64,000 nt of DNA from Acetobacter nitrogenifigens DSM 23921 = NBRC 105050 (GCF_000429165.1 NZ_AUBI01000012.1:54739-118738); one strand, 5' to 3'. Shown: positions 26,490 to 36,215, counted from the stretch's first letter. The notes: a model not told the origin generated them from the letters alone. Numbers and translations are program-made.

Positions 26490-29084
26490 ATGATCTCGTC
26501 AATTCTGGGCAGCTTCATCGTCACATGCGCCCGACGCGCATGGATCGTCCTTCTGGTGTTCCTGCTGCTCGGTTCCGGGGCCGTATGGGTCACCATGACC
26601 CATCTTGGCGTCACGACCGACACCAGCAAGATGCTCTCTGACAAGTTGGCCTGGAAGCAGAGGTCGGACCGGCTGAGCAAGCTGTTTCCCCAGAAGGACG
26701 ATCTGCTCGTCGCCGTGATCGAGGCCAAGCTGCCTGAAGAAGGACGCGCGGCCGCTCGCGAGCTGGCGGCGCGGCTGTCGACCGACCATACGCATTTCAA
26801 TTACGTGCGGCTGCCTGACGACAATCCCTACCTGAACCGCAACGGGTTGATGTTCCTCGACCCCAAACCGCTGGAGAAGGTTCTGGACGACACCGTCGCC
26901 GCGCAGCCATTCCTCGGCGCGCTCGCCGCCGATCCTTCGTCGCGCGGCCTGTTCGATGCGCTCGGCCTGATCGCCGAAGGAGTCAAGCGCGGACAGGCCA
27001 ATCTGAAAGGCTTTCAGTCAGCGCTCGACGGGTTCGCAGGCAATCTTGAAGCCGCCGCCGACGGGCGTCCGCAACTGCTGTCCTGGCAACAACTGCTCGC
27101 TGGCGGGCTGAGCGATCTCTCCGGCCATTACCAGTTCGTCATTACACAGCCCAAGCTCGACTACGGCTCTCTCCAGCCGGGCGGAGAACCGTCCAAGGCC
27201 ATGCGGGACGCCGCCAACGCTCTGGAGTTCGTCAAGTCGGGCGACGCGCATGTGTACATCACCGGCGAAGTGCAGATCGACGACGAGGAATTCGCGACCG
27301 TAGCGCAGGGGATGGTCGCCGGCCTGCTCGGCTCCCTCGCCCTCGTCACGCTCTGGTTGATGCTGGCCGTGCGTACATGGCGCATCATTGCGCCCATCGT
27401 GATCACGCTTGTCATGGGTCTTCTTCTCACGACCGGCTTTGCGGCTATCGCCGTCGGCACGCTGAACCTGATCTCCGTCGCCTTCGCCATTCTCTTTGTC
27501 GGTATCGCGGTGGATTTCGCCATCCAGTTCTGCGTGCGCTTTCGAGGACAGCACCCGACAGCCCGTGGCGAAGCCGGAATCGAGGAAGCGCTGCTCTTCA
27601 CCGGGCGAGAGACCGGGCACCAGATTCTCGTTGCGTCTCTGGCCACTGCCGCCGGGTTCCTGGCCTTCACGCCCACCGCTTTCGAGGGCGTGGCCCAACT
27701 AGGGCTGATTGCAGGCGTCGGCATGATCGTCGCGTTCGTCTGCACCGTGGCCCTGCTGCCCGCGCTGCTGCGTATTTTCCAGCCGCGCGTGGACCTGCCG
27801 CTTATGGGATATCAGCAGCTTCGTCCCCTCGATCAGGCCATCCGCCGCTGGCGCGGGCCAATTCTGGGACTGTTCGGCGCGCTCGCCGCGCTCGGCCTGT
27901 TTCTGGCCCCGCACCTGAGCTTTGACGGTGATCCTCTGCATACAAAAGACCCGCATTCCGAGGGTATGCGGACGTTGCATCTGCTGATGAGCAATCCGAT
28001 GTCGTCGCCATACAGCGCGGAATATCTCGCCCCCAATCTCAACGCGGCGAAGACCATGGCGGGCAAGTTCTCCACCCTGCCCGTGGTGCACGACGCGATG
28101 TGGCTCGGCTCTTATGTCCCGGACGATCAGGACACGAAGCTGGCGCTGATTGCGGACGCTGCGCAGATTCTGCTGCCGACGATCGTCGTCCCCAATCCCA
28201 AGCCGACGCCCGACGCAGCAGCCATCCGCGCCTCCGCGCAGGCGACCGCCGCGTCCCTGGGCGAAGTGACGGGGAATCTCGACGCGAAAGACCCGTTGCG
28301 ACGCATCCAGGCGGCCCTCGCGAAGCTGGCGCAGGCGAACGACGATCTGCTGCTGCGGACCAACGCCGCCCTTGTCCGTTTCCTGCCTACACAATTGCAG
28401 ACGCTACAGGACGTTCTTTCTGCAACGCCGGTGACGATCAAGGACGTGCCTGCGGAAATCACCAGAGACTACCTGCTGCCGGATGGACGGGCGCTCGTCG
28501 AGGTTCACCCGAAGGGCGTGATGTCCAACACCGGCGCCCTGCACAAATTCGTCACTGCCGTACAGCAGGTCGAACCCGAAGCCGCCGGCTCCGCCATCGA
28601 CATCGTCGAAAGCGCACGCACGATCGTGCACTCGTTCATTGTCGCGGCCGTCTCGGCGTTCGTAATGATTGCCGTCATCCTGTTCGGCGCGTTGCGCCGC
28701 GTGCTCGACACCGCACTGGTGCTGGCGGCGCTGGCGATGTCCGCGTTGATGACGCTGATCCTGATCGTATGTGTTCCGGAGACTCTGAACTTCGCCAACA
28801 TCATCGCGCTGCCGCTGTTGCTGGGCGTTGGCGTGTCGTTCAACATCTACTTCGTGATGAACTGGCGGTCCGGCGTGAAGGCGCCGCTCTCCTCCCCCAC
28901 TGCGCGCGCTGTCGTATTCTCCGCGTTCACGACGGCGACGGCGTTCGGTTCGCTGGCCCTGTCGCACCACCCCGGAACCGCCAGCATGGGCCGCCTTCTG
29001 CTGCTTTCGCTTGCCTGCACACTGGCCGCGACGCTGTTTTTCATCCCGGCGCTTTTGCCCAAACGCCCGATCGACGATCACTGA
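26490..29084 (+). CDS. hpnN: Hopanoid-transport RND protein
   Basis: 864 aa MMPL/RND permease. An N-terminal membrane segment (WIVLLVFLLLGSGAVW) is followed by a large periplasmic domain, five membrane segments from about residue 275 (VAGLLGSLALVTLWLML through IVAFVCTVALLPALL), a second periplasmic domain, and a final membrane block (SFIVAAVSAFVMIAVILFGA through TLAATLFFIPALLP). LLLGVGVSFNIYFVMNWR and VGIAVDFAIQFCVRFRGQ match HpnN. HpnN moves hopanoids from the inner to the outer membrane. Other hpn genes are not in the window. Confidence 0.92.
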   Translation: MISSILGSFIVTCARRAWIVLLVFLLLGSGAVWVTMTHLGVTTDTSKMLSDKLAWKQRSDRLSKLFPQKDDLLVAVIEAKLPEEGRAAARELAARLSTDHTHFNYVRLPDDNPYLNRNGLMFLDPKPLEKVLDDTVAAQPFLGALAADPSSRGLFDALGLIAEGVKRGQANLKGFQSALDGFAGNLEAAADGRPQLLSWQQLLAGGLSDLSGHYQFVITQPKLDYGSLQPGGEPSKAMRDAANALEFVKSGDAHVYITGEVQIDDEEFATVAQGMVAGLLGSLALVTLWLMLAVRTWRIIAPIVITLVMGLLLTTGFAAIAVGTLNLISVAFAILFVGIAVDFAIQFCVRFRGQHPTARGEAGIEEALLFTGRETGHQILVASLATAAGFLAFTPTAFEGVAQLGLIAGVGMIVAFVCTVALLPALLRIFQPRVDLPLMGYQQLRPLDQAIRRWRGPILGLFGALAALGLFLAPHLSFDGDPLHTKDPHSEGMRTLHLLMSNPMSSPYSAEYLAPNLNAAKTMAGKFSTLPVVHDAMWLGSYVPDDQDTKLALIADAAQILLPTIVVPNPKPTPDAAAIRASAQATAASLGEVTGNLDAKDPLRRIQAALAKLAQANDDLLLRTNAALVRFLPTQLQTLQDVLSATPVTIKDVPAEITRDYLLPDGRALVEVHPKGVMSNTGALHKFVTAVQQVEPEAAGSAIDIVESARTIVHSFIVAAVSAFVMIAVILFGALRRVLDTALVLAALAMSALMTLILIVCVPETLNFANIIALPLLLGVGVSFNIYFVMNWRSGVKAPLSSPTARAVVFSAFTTATAFGSLALSHHPGTASMGRLLLLSLACTLAATLFFIPALLPKRPIDDH

Positions 29085-29193
29085 AGCCAGTCGATTCAAA
29101 AGCAAAGGGCCGCCCGACGCGCAGGCGCCGAGTTCGAACTGACACGCGACGGGAGCAAGTTTTCCGCTCCCGCCTACAAGGCGGAGGATCGAT

Positions 29194-29865
29194 ATGACTG
29201 AGAGCGACCGGTTCCACTCGTATGTCCCGGCCGAAGGACATGGCCTTAAACATGATCCGTTCAACGCGATCGTCGGACCCCGCCCGATCGGCTGGATCTC
29301 GACGCTCTCCCCGGACGGCGCTCCCAATCTCGCGCCCTACAGTTTCTTCAACGCCTTCAACTATACGCCGCCCATAATCGGCTTCTCCAGCACCGGATGG
29401 AAAGACACGGTGGCGAATATCGAGAAAACCGGCGAGTTCGTTTGGAACCTTGTCAGCCGCACTCTTGCAGAGCGTATGAATGTCACGTCAGCCGCCGTTC
29501 CGCGCGGCGTCTCGGAATTCGCGCTCGGCCATATACGGTCAACGCCGTCAGACGTCGTCCGCCCGGCGCGCGTGGCCGACAGCCCGGTACAGTTCGAATG
29601 CCGCCTTACGCAGATAGTCCAGTTAAAGGACGTGGATGGGCGCGCGATCGAGACGTGGATGACGTTCGGCGAGGTGGTGAAAGCGCATATCCGCGCCGAT
29701 CTGCTCGTCAACGGCATCTACGACACGACGCGCGCAGGGCCGGTCCTGCGCGCGGGAGGCCCCGCCGATTACTACGAGATCAGAGCCGATGCGCTGTTTC
29801 GGATGCAGCGCCCCCAAGGCGATGAATTGGCCCGTTTGATCGCCGAACAGGAAACCGCAGATTGA
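29194..29865 (+). CDS. Flavin reductase family protein
   Basis: 223 aa with the split-barrel FMN-binding domain: FNAIVGPRPIGWISTLSPDG, NLAPYSFFNAFNYTPP and KDTVANIEKTGEFVWNLVS are typical of the DIM6/NTAB-type flavin reductases. DVDGRAIETWMTFGEVV is the later strand. These bind FMN and either reduce free flavin or act as oxygenase-like enzymes. GGAGG precedes the ATG by about 6 nt. It stands alone between hpnN and an EEP-like protein, so no partner can be named. Confidence 0.88.
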   Translation: MTESDRFHSYVPAEGHGLKHDPFNAIVGPRPIGWISTLSPDGAPNLAPYSFFNAFNYTPPIIGFSSTGWKDTVANIEKTGEFVWNLVSRTLAERMNVTSAAVPRGVSEFALGHIRSTPSDVVRPARVADSPVQFECRLTQIVQLKDVDGRAIETWMTFGEVVKAHIRADLLVNGIYDTTRAGPVLRAGGPADYYEIRADALFRMQRPQGDELARLIAEQETAD

Positions 29866-30008
29866 TAACGCCGACCGGTTACGGCTACTCTTCAGATCGG
29901 AACATGATCGAGCTTTAAGGCCGGTGAACACGTAATTCGCGGCGACGCCCGTGGCTGGTCAACAGGCCCGCAAACGCGCCAATGCGCGACAGGAAACGGG
30001 AATATCCA

Positions 30009-31127
30009 ATGCCGATCATTGCGTATCAATCCTTCAACGCCAACGCCAGGACGGTCGTCCCATTCAATTACGACTCGATGCTCAACCAGCATTTTACGCG
30101 CAATACGAACGACAAGGTGACTCAAGGCAAACATTATTCGCTGCAGCTGCCCGTTACCCCGGACAACTGCATGAGCGAGGCCGTAATTGGGCCAGCGAAT
30201 CTGGTGCGGGTCAAAAAACTGCCTGCGGCAAGCTCACGCAGAATCGCCAAGGAAAAGGCCCAGCCCCGTGCGATTTTCGGGGAGCATGTCGCGCAGATAT
30301 GGCAAAATTGCATTCGTCGGATGGGGCAACTCAAGCCTGACATACTGGTTTGCGGCGAGCTTTACGCCCCCGCCAATCTTCCGACCCGAAACGCCGCAGT
30401 TTCACCAGACAGCCAAATAGCGACACGGGCGTTCAAATCTCTGAACCCGGAAAAACCCAATTCCTATTACAGATCGTGCAACACTTTCACAGCATTTTCT
30501 GAGGTCGGAGCCAGATCGCAGGAAGTCGCCAGCGGCTATGGATTTGTCGTCTACAAGCTCGATGACCTGATCGTAGCGTTTGTGCATGTTCCAAACGACA
30601 AATGCGACAATGAGCAAGCGATGGTGACGTTTTACAAAGGCGTCGCGCAAGCTGCGAAATCTGTCTTCCTCGACGTCGTCGTCGGCGACACGAACCAGCC
30701 CTCTCCCGATTTTACTCGACGTGTTCTCAATATCGCCTTTGGCGAGAAACAGCAGTACACAAACGCCATGGCTGCGGACATCGAGGCCAGACGCCTGACC
30801 ACCATCGACACTCTGGTAAGCGATGGGGATCCAAGGAATGGAGGTTCGGTCTCACCCGCCGTGAGAGCAGGCACCAACAGCAACTCTCAGGAGATGTACG
30901 ACGTCGCGGTGTTTCGAGGAGCTGCCGTCGGCGTCGTCGACGCTTTCTACATCTCGCAATCGGCCACGGGCGTCACCGTCACCGACCATTGCGGTATATG
31001 CGTTAATTTCTCCAAAAAAGTTTACGGCAATGCGACGGCGCCTCGCCAGCCTCTCAAACGAACGCTGTCTCAACAGAACGGCGCGGCGAAAAGATTTAAG
31101 CCGAACAATGGCAGTTGCAGATCATAA
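30009..31127 (+). CDS. Endonuclease/exonuclease/phosphatase (EEP)-superfamily-like protein
   Basis: 372 aa from the ATG at 30009; an ATG at 29982 would add nine residues. Not a recognised family, but EEP landmarks occur in order: an Asn-containing first strand IIAYQSFNANAR, KPDILVCGELYAP with the metal Glu, DLIVAFVHVPND, FLDVVVGDTNQPSPDF (family GDFN) and VTVTDHCGICVNF (family SDH). These are the metal and catalytic residues of DNase I-like enzymes. No signal peptide. The C-terminal tail is basic, with KR, nine residues, then KRFK, like a bipartite nuclear-localisation pattern. A terminator follows at 31198. Confidence 0.65.
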   Translation: MPIIAYQSFNANARTVVPFNYDSMLNQHFTRNTNDKVTQGKHYSLQLPVTPDNCMSEAVIGPANLVRVKKLPAASSRRIAKEKAQPRAIFGEHVAQIWQNCIRRMGQLKPDILVCGELYAPANLPTRNAAVSPDSQIATRAFKSLNPEKPNSYYRSCNTFTAFSEVGARSQEVASGYGFVVYKLDDLIVAFVHVPNDKCDNEQAMVTFYKGVAQAAKSVFLDVVVGDTNQPSPDFTRRVLNIAFGEKQQYTNAMAADIEARRLTTIDTLVSDGDPRNGGSVSPAVRAGTNSNSQEMYDVAVFRGAAVGVVDAFYISQSATGVTVTDHCGICVNFSKKVYGNATAPRQPLKRTLSQQNGAAKRFKPNNGSCRS

Positions 31128-31197
31128 ATCCGGACGTTCGATCCAAGAATTTGGCCCTATGACTGACCGGCGCCGGGTGGAACAGGCTCGCCGCGCA

Positions 31198-31237
31198 GAC
31201 GCCTCATGATTCAGAGGCCGCTAGGCGTCGCTTTTTT
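31198..31237 (+). terminator. Rho-independent terminator after the EEP-like gene
   Basis: GACGCCT (31198-31204) can pair with AGGCGTC (31223-31229), followed by GC and six T. A competing inner stem GCCTC/GAGGC lies within. It is about 70 nt after the stop of the EEP-like gene. Confidence 0.7.
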
Positions 31238-31338
31238 CCGCCCCCTTACCTCTTCGGATCGTAACCGGCCGCCTGATAGACGGCTTCACTAAACAATGGA
31301 CAACGCACCACAAGGTCGCCCATTCAAGGACACCCGGA

Positions 31339-31620
31339 ATGACCGCCTCTGCCCCGCGGATCGCGATCCGTTACTGCACACAATGCAACTGGCTTCTCCG
31401 CTCCGGTTGGATGGCGCAGGAGCTACTGTCTACTTTCGGGCAATCACTCGGCGAGGTGGCGCTGATCCCCGACACGGGAGGGCGCTTCGAGATCACCATC
31501 GATGACGTGGTGATCTGGGAGCGCAAACGTGACGGCGGTTTTCCCGGACCTAAAGAACTGAAGCAGCGCGTGCGCGACCTGATCGCACCCGACCGGGATT
31601 TAGGCCACGTCGACCGCTGA
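31339..31620 (+). CDS. SelT/SelW/SelH (Rdx)-family protein
   Basis: 93 aa thioredoxin-like protein. RYCTQCNWLLRSGWMAQELL carries the family Cys-x-x-Cys, followed by a FEITIDDVVIWERKRDGGFPGPKELKQRVRD segment in which WxRKxxGGFP is diagnostic. Bacterial members have cysteine rather than selenocysteine, as here (both are TGC). A redox role is presumed. Its last 21 nt overlap the end of the convergent MFS gene. Confidence 0.9.
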   Translation: MTASAPRIAIRYCTQCNWLLRSGWMAQELLSTFGQSLGEVALIPDTGGRFEITIDDVVIWERKRDGGFPGPKELKQRVRDLIAPDRDLGHVDR

Positions 31621-32769
31621 GCGACTGCCGCCACGCGACCGTCCTGCCCAGACTAACGCCAACCCAACCAAAGTCAGCGCCGCCCCGGCGTAAGAGACCG
31701 CCGGGAAGCCCAGTCCGGCCGATAGAACTGCGCCGCCAAGAGCCGCGCCGAGCGCGTTGCCCATATTGAACGCGCCTATGTTGATCGAAGACGCCAACCC
31801 CGGAGCTTCGTGAGCCGCCTGCATCACGCGCATCTGTAACGGCGGGACCAGAGCGAATGTTGCAGCGCCCCACAGCAAGATCGCAATCGTTGCGCCAACA
31901 TGCGTCAGCGCCGCCCAAGGCAGCGCCAGCATGATCACCCCCAGACCAACGAGAAACAGGGTGGTGCTGCGCGTCAAATCCCTGTCGGCCATTTTCCCGC
32001 CAATGGCGTTACCGATGCTGAAGCCCACGCCCACCAGCGCCAGCATCGCCGTGATGAACATATCTCCTGCTCCCGTCACATGCGCCAGCACCGGGGCGAT
32101 ATAGGTGTAGAGCGTAAACATGGCTCCAGCGCCCATGACCGTGGTCGCCAGCGCGCGCAGCACCTCCGGCCTGACAAGCACACGGAGTTCCTGCCTGACG
32201 GCAGGCATTTTGCCCTCGCCGCCTGCCGGCAGAGCGAGTTGCGTCATCGCCATCGCCAGCACGCCAAGCCCTGCAGTGGCGCCGAACGCCATACGCCAGC
32301 CGATTGCCTCGCCGACCCAGGTCGCCGTCGGCACGCCGAAGATATTGGCGATCGTCAGCCCCATGAACATGCTGGCGATCGCGCTCGCTCGGCGCGCGGG
32401 CGCTACAAGACTGGCGGCCTCAATCGAACCGAGGCCGAAAAACGCGCCGTGCGCCAGGCTCGTCACCACACGGGCAATGAGCAGCGTGTCGTATCCCGGC
32501 GCCAAAGCGGACATGACGTTGCCGACGGTGAACACCCCCATCAGCGCCACCAGAGACGCCTTACGCGGAAACCGGGCCAGCAGCAGCGTCACCACGGGCG
32601 CGCCCGCCATCACGCCGAGCGCGTAGGCCGTCACCAACATTCCCGCAGCAGGGACCGAGACATGAAGATCCGCCGACAGCACGGGCAGGAGACCCATGGG
32701 CGAGAACTCTGTCGTGCCGATGCCGAACGCACCCACCGCCAGAGCCAGAAGGGCGAGGCGTGTATTCAT
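31600..32769 (-). CDS. MFS transporter, DHA1 family
   Basis: 389 aa from the ATG at 32769, preceded by AGGAG at about 11 nt; a longer frame to 32916 has no membrane sequence. LALLALAVGAFGIGTTEFSPMGLLPVLS and VVTSLAHGAFFGLGSIEAASLV match AraJ-type exporters, and INIGAFNMGNALGAALGGAVL is the late signature. About 12 membrane segments. Similar in kind to the 19086-20303 protein. An exporter of sugars or drugs is likely; the substrate is unknown. Confidence 0.9.
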   Translation of the reverse strand: MNTRLALLALAVGAFGIGTTEFSPMGLLPVLSADLHVSVPAAGMLVTAYALGVMAGAPVVTLLLARFPRKASLVALMGVFTVGNVMSALAPGYDTLLIARVVTSLAHGAFFGLGSIEAASLVAPARRASAIASMFMGLTIANIFGVPTATWVGEAIGWRMAFGATAGLGVLAMAMTQLALPAGGEGKMPAVRQELRVLVRPEVLRALATTVMGAGAMFTLYTYIAPVLAHVTGAGDMFITAMLALVGVGFSIGNAIGGKMADRDLTRSTTLFLVGLGVIMLALPWAALTHVGATIAILLWGAATFALVPPLQMRVMQAAHEAPGLASSINIGAFNMGNALGAALGGAVLSAGLGFPAVSYAGAALTLVGLALVWAGRSRGGSRSAVDVA

Positions 32770-33388
32770 GTCGTCGATGTCTCCTGAACGATGCGGCTCT
32801 GCGCGACCAGCGCGTGGGACGACGCGCCTACGTTGATCGTAACCAATGGCGGAGCAAACTGAAACCCCGGCGGAACTTTGGGCTCGCCTCAAAGTGAGCG
32901 CCTGTAGAGGCTTCAATAGAAAACAGCCAAGCCTGAGAGATAATATCAGTTTTTAAAAATACACTCTTGCATGAAATAGTTTTGTCAAAAAATCCGCTGC
33001 GCACACAATGATGCGGCCACTTAATGCAGAATTAGAATCATTTCACGGGCGCTTCAAAGAACATATTTCAAAAAATAAAATCACAGCACTATGATAAACA
33101 ACTCGGCTGCACGTATTGACGGAATTCTCTACTTTTACAAAAATGATTTTTTACACAATACGATTTAGGTAAATATAAACAAAAAACGGCAACGCCCCAA
33201 AAGAACACAGATTTTTATATTCGAGAAAAAATAAGCCCCACGTGAGATTATGATCACAACAAATTTAAACAACATCGAAGCTTTCGGGCGCAAGCGCCCT
33301 CATGCCAGGAAACCAATCCATACCATCTCTTGTCGAAAGGCGTGCGCCGCGGAGCACCTTCTGCAGCGCCCCAAAGCCGCATGCAATT
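32770..33388. other. AT-rich intergenic region
   Basis: About 620 nt, strikingly AT-rich from 32935 to 33280 against a GC-rich background, with no convincing gene. A hairpin GGGCGC-AA-GCGCCC lies at 33286-33299, downstream of the ABC-F gene on the minus strand; it lacks a proper T tract, so terminator status is uncertain. The AT-rich part may reflect acquired DNA or a promoter. Confidence 0.5.
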
Positions 33389-35011
33389 TCACTCATGAAG
33401 CCCCGGCGCTTCGCGTCCGGTCCGCGCCACATATTCTGTATAACCACCGTCATAGCGATGAATACCCTCGGGGGTCAGTTCCAGCACACGGTTCGAGAGG
33501 GCGGCCAGAAAATGACGGTCATGCGACACGAACAGCATCGTCCCATCGTAATCCGATAGCGCTGAGATCAACATTTCCTTTGTGGCGATGTCGAGATGGT
33601 TCGTCGGTTCGTCGAGCACCAGAAAATTCGGCGGGTCATAAAGCATCAGCGCCATCACCAGCCGCGCCTTTTCTCCGCCCGACAGAACGCGGCAACTCTT
33701 GTCCACGTCATCGCCAGAAAATCCAAAACCGCCAGCAAGCGCTCGCAAGGATCCCTGCCCGGCCAGCGGAAACGCGTCGTTTAGAGTCTCGAACACCGTC
33801 CTGTCGCCGTCGAGAAGATCCATGGCGTGCTGCGCGAAGTATCCCATTTTCACGCTGCCGCCGAGCGTCACCGTACCGGCATCAGGTTCCGTCGTGCCCG
33901 TCACCAACTTCAGCAAAGTCGATTTACCAGCACCATTGACCCCCAGCACGCAGCACCGCTCCTGCCGCCGAATCAGCAGGTCCAGCCCCTGATAGATGAC
34001 GCGATCACCGTATTTTTTGTCCACGCCACGCATGTTTGCGACAGCGTCGCCAGAGCGCGGCGCTTGCGGAAAAGTGAAAGACAGTGTCTGACGCCGTCTC
34101 GGCGGCTCGACGCGGTCAATCTTGTCCAGCTTCTTCACCCGGCTCTGGACCTGCGCCGCGTGGGACGCACGCGCCTTGAACCGTTCGATAAATGCGACTT
34201 CCTTCGCCAGCATCGCCTGTTGGCGATCGAACTGCGCCTGCTGCTGCTTTTCATTCAGGGCGCGCTGCTGCTCATAAAATTCGTAGTCGCCGGTAAAACT
34301 GGTAAGAGCGCCTCCGTCGATCTCGATAACCTTGTTGATGATCCGGTTCATGAAGGCCCGGTCATGCGACGTCATCAGCAACGCGCCGTCGTATCCCGCC
34401 AGAAACTGCTCCAGCCAGATCAGGCTTTCCAGATCGAGATGGTTGCTAGGCTCGTCAAGCAACATGACATCCGGCTTCATCAGCAGGATGCGCCCAAGCG
34501 CCACCCGCATCTTCCATCCGCCGGACAACCGACCGACGTCTCCATCCATCATCGTCTGGCTGAATCCCAGACCGTGCAGAACCTCCCGCGCACGACCGTC
34601 AAGAGCGTATCCGCCCAGTTCCTCGAACCGGGCCTGCACCTCCCCGAAGCGCTCGAGAATGGCGTCCAGTTCGTCGAACCGCTCAGGATCAGCCATCGCG
34701 GCTTCAAGTTCCGCAAGTTCGGCGCCGATCTCCGCGACGGGTCCCGCCCCATCCATCACCTCGGCGACCGCGCTCCGGCCTGCCATTTCGCCAACGTCCT
34801 GGTTAAAGAACCCGATCGAGACGCCCCGATCGGCCAGAACCTGCCCCTCGTCGGGCTCTTCCTGCCCGGTGATCAGCCGAAACAGCGTTGTCTTACCGGC
34901 GCCATTCGGTCCAACAAGTCCTACTTTCTCACCTCTCTGCAGCGCTGCAGTGGCTTCGACGAAGATGACACGGTGGCCATTGTGCTTACTGATGTTGTCG
35001 AGACGGATCAT
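33389..35011 (-). CDS. ABC-F family ATPase
   Basis: 540 aa with two nucleotide-binding domains and no membrane segments. First domain: Walker A GPNGAGKTTLFRLI, signature RLSGGWKMRVALGRIL, Walker B VMLLDEPSNHLDLES. Linker of about 80 residues rich in charged helix (QQAQFDRQQAMLAKEVAFIERF). Second domain: Walker A GVNGAGKSTLLKLV, signature VLSGGEKARLVMALML, Walker B LVLDEPTNHLDI. ABC-F proteins act on the ribosome E site (translation rescue, antibiotic protection, EttA/Uup-like roles). The ATG at 35011 begins MIRLDNISKH, the expected first strand. Confidence 0.92.
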   Translation of the reverse strand: MIRLDNISKHNGHRVIFVEATAALQRGEKVGLVGPNGAGKTTLFRLITGQEEPDEGQVLADRGVSIGFFNQDVGEMAGRSAVAEVMDGAGPVAEIGAELAELEAAMADPERFDELDAILERFGEVQARFEELGGYALDGRAREVLHGLGFSQTMMDGDVGRLSGGWKMRVALGRILLMKPDVMLLDEPSNHLDLESLIWLEQFLAGYDGALLMTSHDRAFMNRIINKVIEIDGGALTSFTGDYEFYEQQRALNEKQQQAQFDRQQAMLAKEVAFIERFKARASHAAQVQSRVKKLDKIDRVEPPRRRQTLSFTFPQAPRSGDAVANMRGVDKKYGDRVIYQGLDLLIRRQERCCVLGVNGAGKSTLLKLVTGTTEPDAGTVTLGGSVKMGYFAQHAMDLLDGDRTVFETLNDAFPLAGQGSLRALAGGFGFSGDDVDKSCRVLSGGEKARLVMALMLYDPPNFLVLDEPTNHLDIATKEMLISALSDYDGTMLFVSHDRHFLAALSNRVLELTPEGIHRYDGGYTEYVARTGREAPGLHE

Positions 35012-35443
35012 TGAGCCTCAGGCGCAGGGGACGATCAGGAACGGGAGCGCCCTTATTACCCACGCCCGAGCCGCCGTAAACTGCGGTGAGGTCGGCAGAC
35101 GACATCACACATGAGATGGGACGCCCGCCAGCACATTAACGGCAATAATGGCCGGTCGGGCTGCGTTTCCTCTACGCTTATGCCCCGTTTTTTGGGATAG
35201 ACGATGAAGTTTTCTGCTATCTGGATTGCAGGTATGAGCGTGTGAGCGCAACGGTCACATCCAAAGGCCGCACATCGTCAGCGTTTGAATTTTGTTAACA
35301 TGTTTTCGATCAGATGACGTTATTCAGAAAAAGCATGACCATCCTAAGCTCAGAGCCCTTTTGGAAAATCGGTTTTTGGGTTTTTAGAGTGTCTGGCTTG
35401 TGACTCAGGCTATGGCTATGGACGCCAGAGCAGAGAGGCCGGA
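35012..35443. other. Intergenic stretch before the IS relic
   Basis: About 430 nt between the ABC-F start and the IS relic. No gene was recognised. The ABC-F promoter is expected near 35012-35100, and the former left part of the IS may occupy the end of this stretch. Confidence 0.4.
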
Positions 35444-35752
35444 TGGCCGACATCACACGCAGGACGAAACGTGATCCGCCTGACCTGACCGATGAAGAAT
35501 GGGCGCGCATTGCCCCCCCCTGATGCCGCCTGCGAACCGGCGTGGCCGGAAATGGTCAACCGATTTTCGTGAGATCATCAATGCGCCGCGCTATCTTGTT
35601 CTTTCCGGCTGCGGCAGGGAGATGCCACCGGTTCATTTTGGTCCCCGGCGGGCCGTCTATTGGTGGTTCAGCAGGCTGACGCGTCGTTTTTTCTGTTCCA
35701 GGCCATTCATGATGTCTGCCTGATGCTCGATCGCGAGGCGGCAGGACGTGAT
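35444..35752 (+). pseudogene. IS5-family transposase, 5' fragment with frameshifts
   Basis: The fragment starts MADITRRTKRDPP and continues LTDEEWARIAPP, the N-terminus of IS5-type transposases. A run of eight C at 35513-35520 shifts the frame; the second frame continues LMPPANRRGRKWSTDFREI, then SGCGREMPPVHFGP and VYWWFSRLTRRF. A further shift gives FLFQAIHDVCLMLDREAAG. Only about the first 90 of some 250-280 residues remain; the sequence then changes abruptly to phage-related DNA at about 35753. It is an inactive deletion remnant. Confidence 0.85.
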
Positions 35753-35890
35753 CCTGACCATGCTTCGCGTGCCACAGAAGGCCACGGACTCGAAAGCGCC
35801 ATGCACTGGTTGGATCAGGAACTGGACCTATGGGCAGCCTCCATCATGAAAGCGCAGAAGAAATGAGCCCCATGCAATCCGCAGCCATAT
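35753..35890 (+). pseudogene. Diverged relic copy of a prophage early-operon segment
   Basis: DNA here matches 40551-40701 inside the 16-kb element: both open with GATCCTGACCATGCTTCGCG and both reach AATCCGCAGCCATAT. The relic encodes GLESAMHWLDQELDLWAASIM, against GLERAIHWLGRELDLRAAAIM in the intact gene, with an internal deletion of about a dozen bases. It lies 300 bp outside the left att site, fused to the IS fragment, so it records an earlier related element at this locus. Confidence 0.8.
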
Positions 35891-36191
35891 AGGCCGCGCG
35901 CTTCGGATTGGTCAGCAAGTCACGGTATCCTCGTTGCACCTTCACGCCGAGGCTACGCCGCACATAGCGCCTCCACGACGTCCGGACCAATATGCTGCAT
36001 TTCAGGTTGAAGCGACTGGAGCAGAGATACATGACTGTCGAATTTTAGCGCGCTTATAGACGATCAAGAATCGTATCTCAGCGCGTCTCTTTGAGCCCCA
36101 CAATGTCGACCTGCAAGATGGGCAGCGTGATCGCGGCGCATCAAAAACCTGCATTTAGGTGGCTGATTTTATTGGTAAATTTCGGTTTATT
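35891..36191. other. Remnant DNA left of the att site
   Basis: 300 nt with no intact gene. A 62-codon minus-strand frame (35844-36032) overlaps the relic and is not recognised. Probably residual mobile-element DNA. Confidence 0.4.
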
Positions 36192-36215
36192 TGGCGGAGG
36201 GGATGGGATTCGAAC
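36192..36215. repeat. attL: attL: 24-bp copy of the tRNA-Ser 3' end
   Basis: Exact 24-bp match to 52286-52309, which covers the CCA end, discriminator base, 3' acceptor strand and T-arm of tRNA-Ser(GCU). The rest of the tRNA is absent here. This is the expected scar of integrase-mediated insertion into a tRNA 3' end; the integrase gene starts 142 bp to the right. Confidence 0.9.

Noticed and set aside
33286..33299. GC hairpin as rho-independent terminator of the ABC-F gene
   Set aside because: The sequence after it on the minus strand is not a clear T run.
35844..36032. Minus-strand small gene beside the IS relic
   Set aside because: It runs antisense across the relic of the phage gene and has no recognisable motif.
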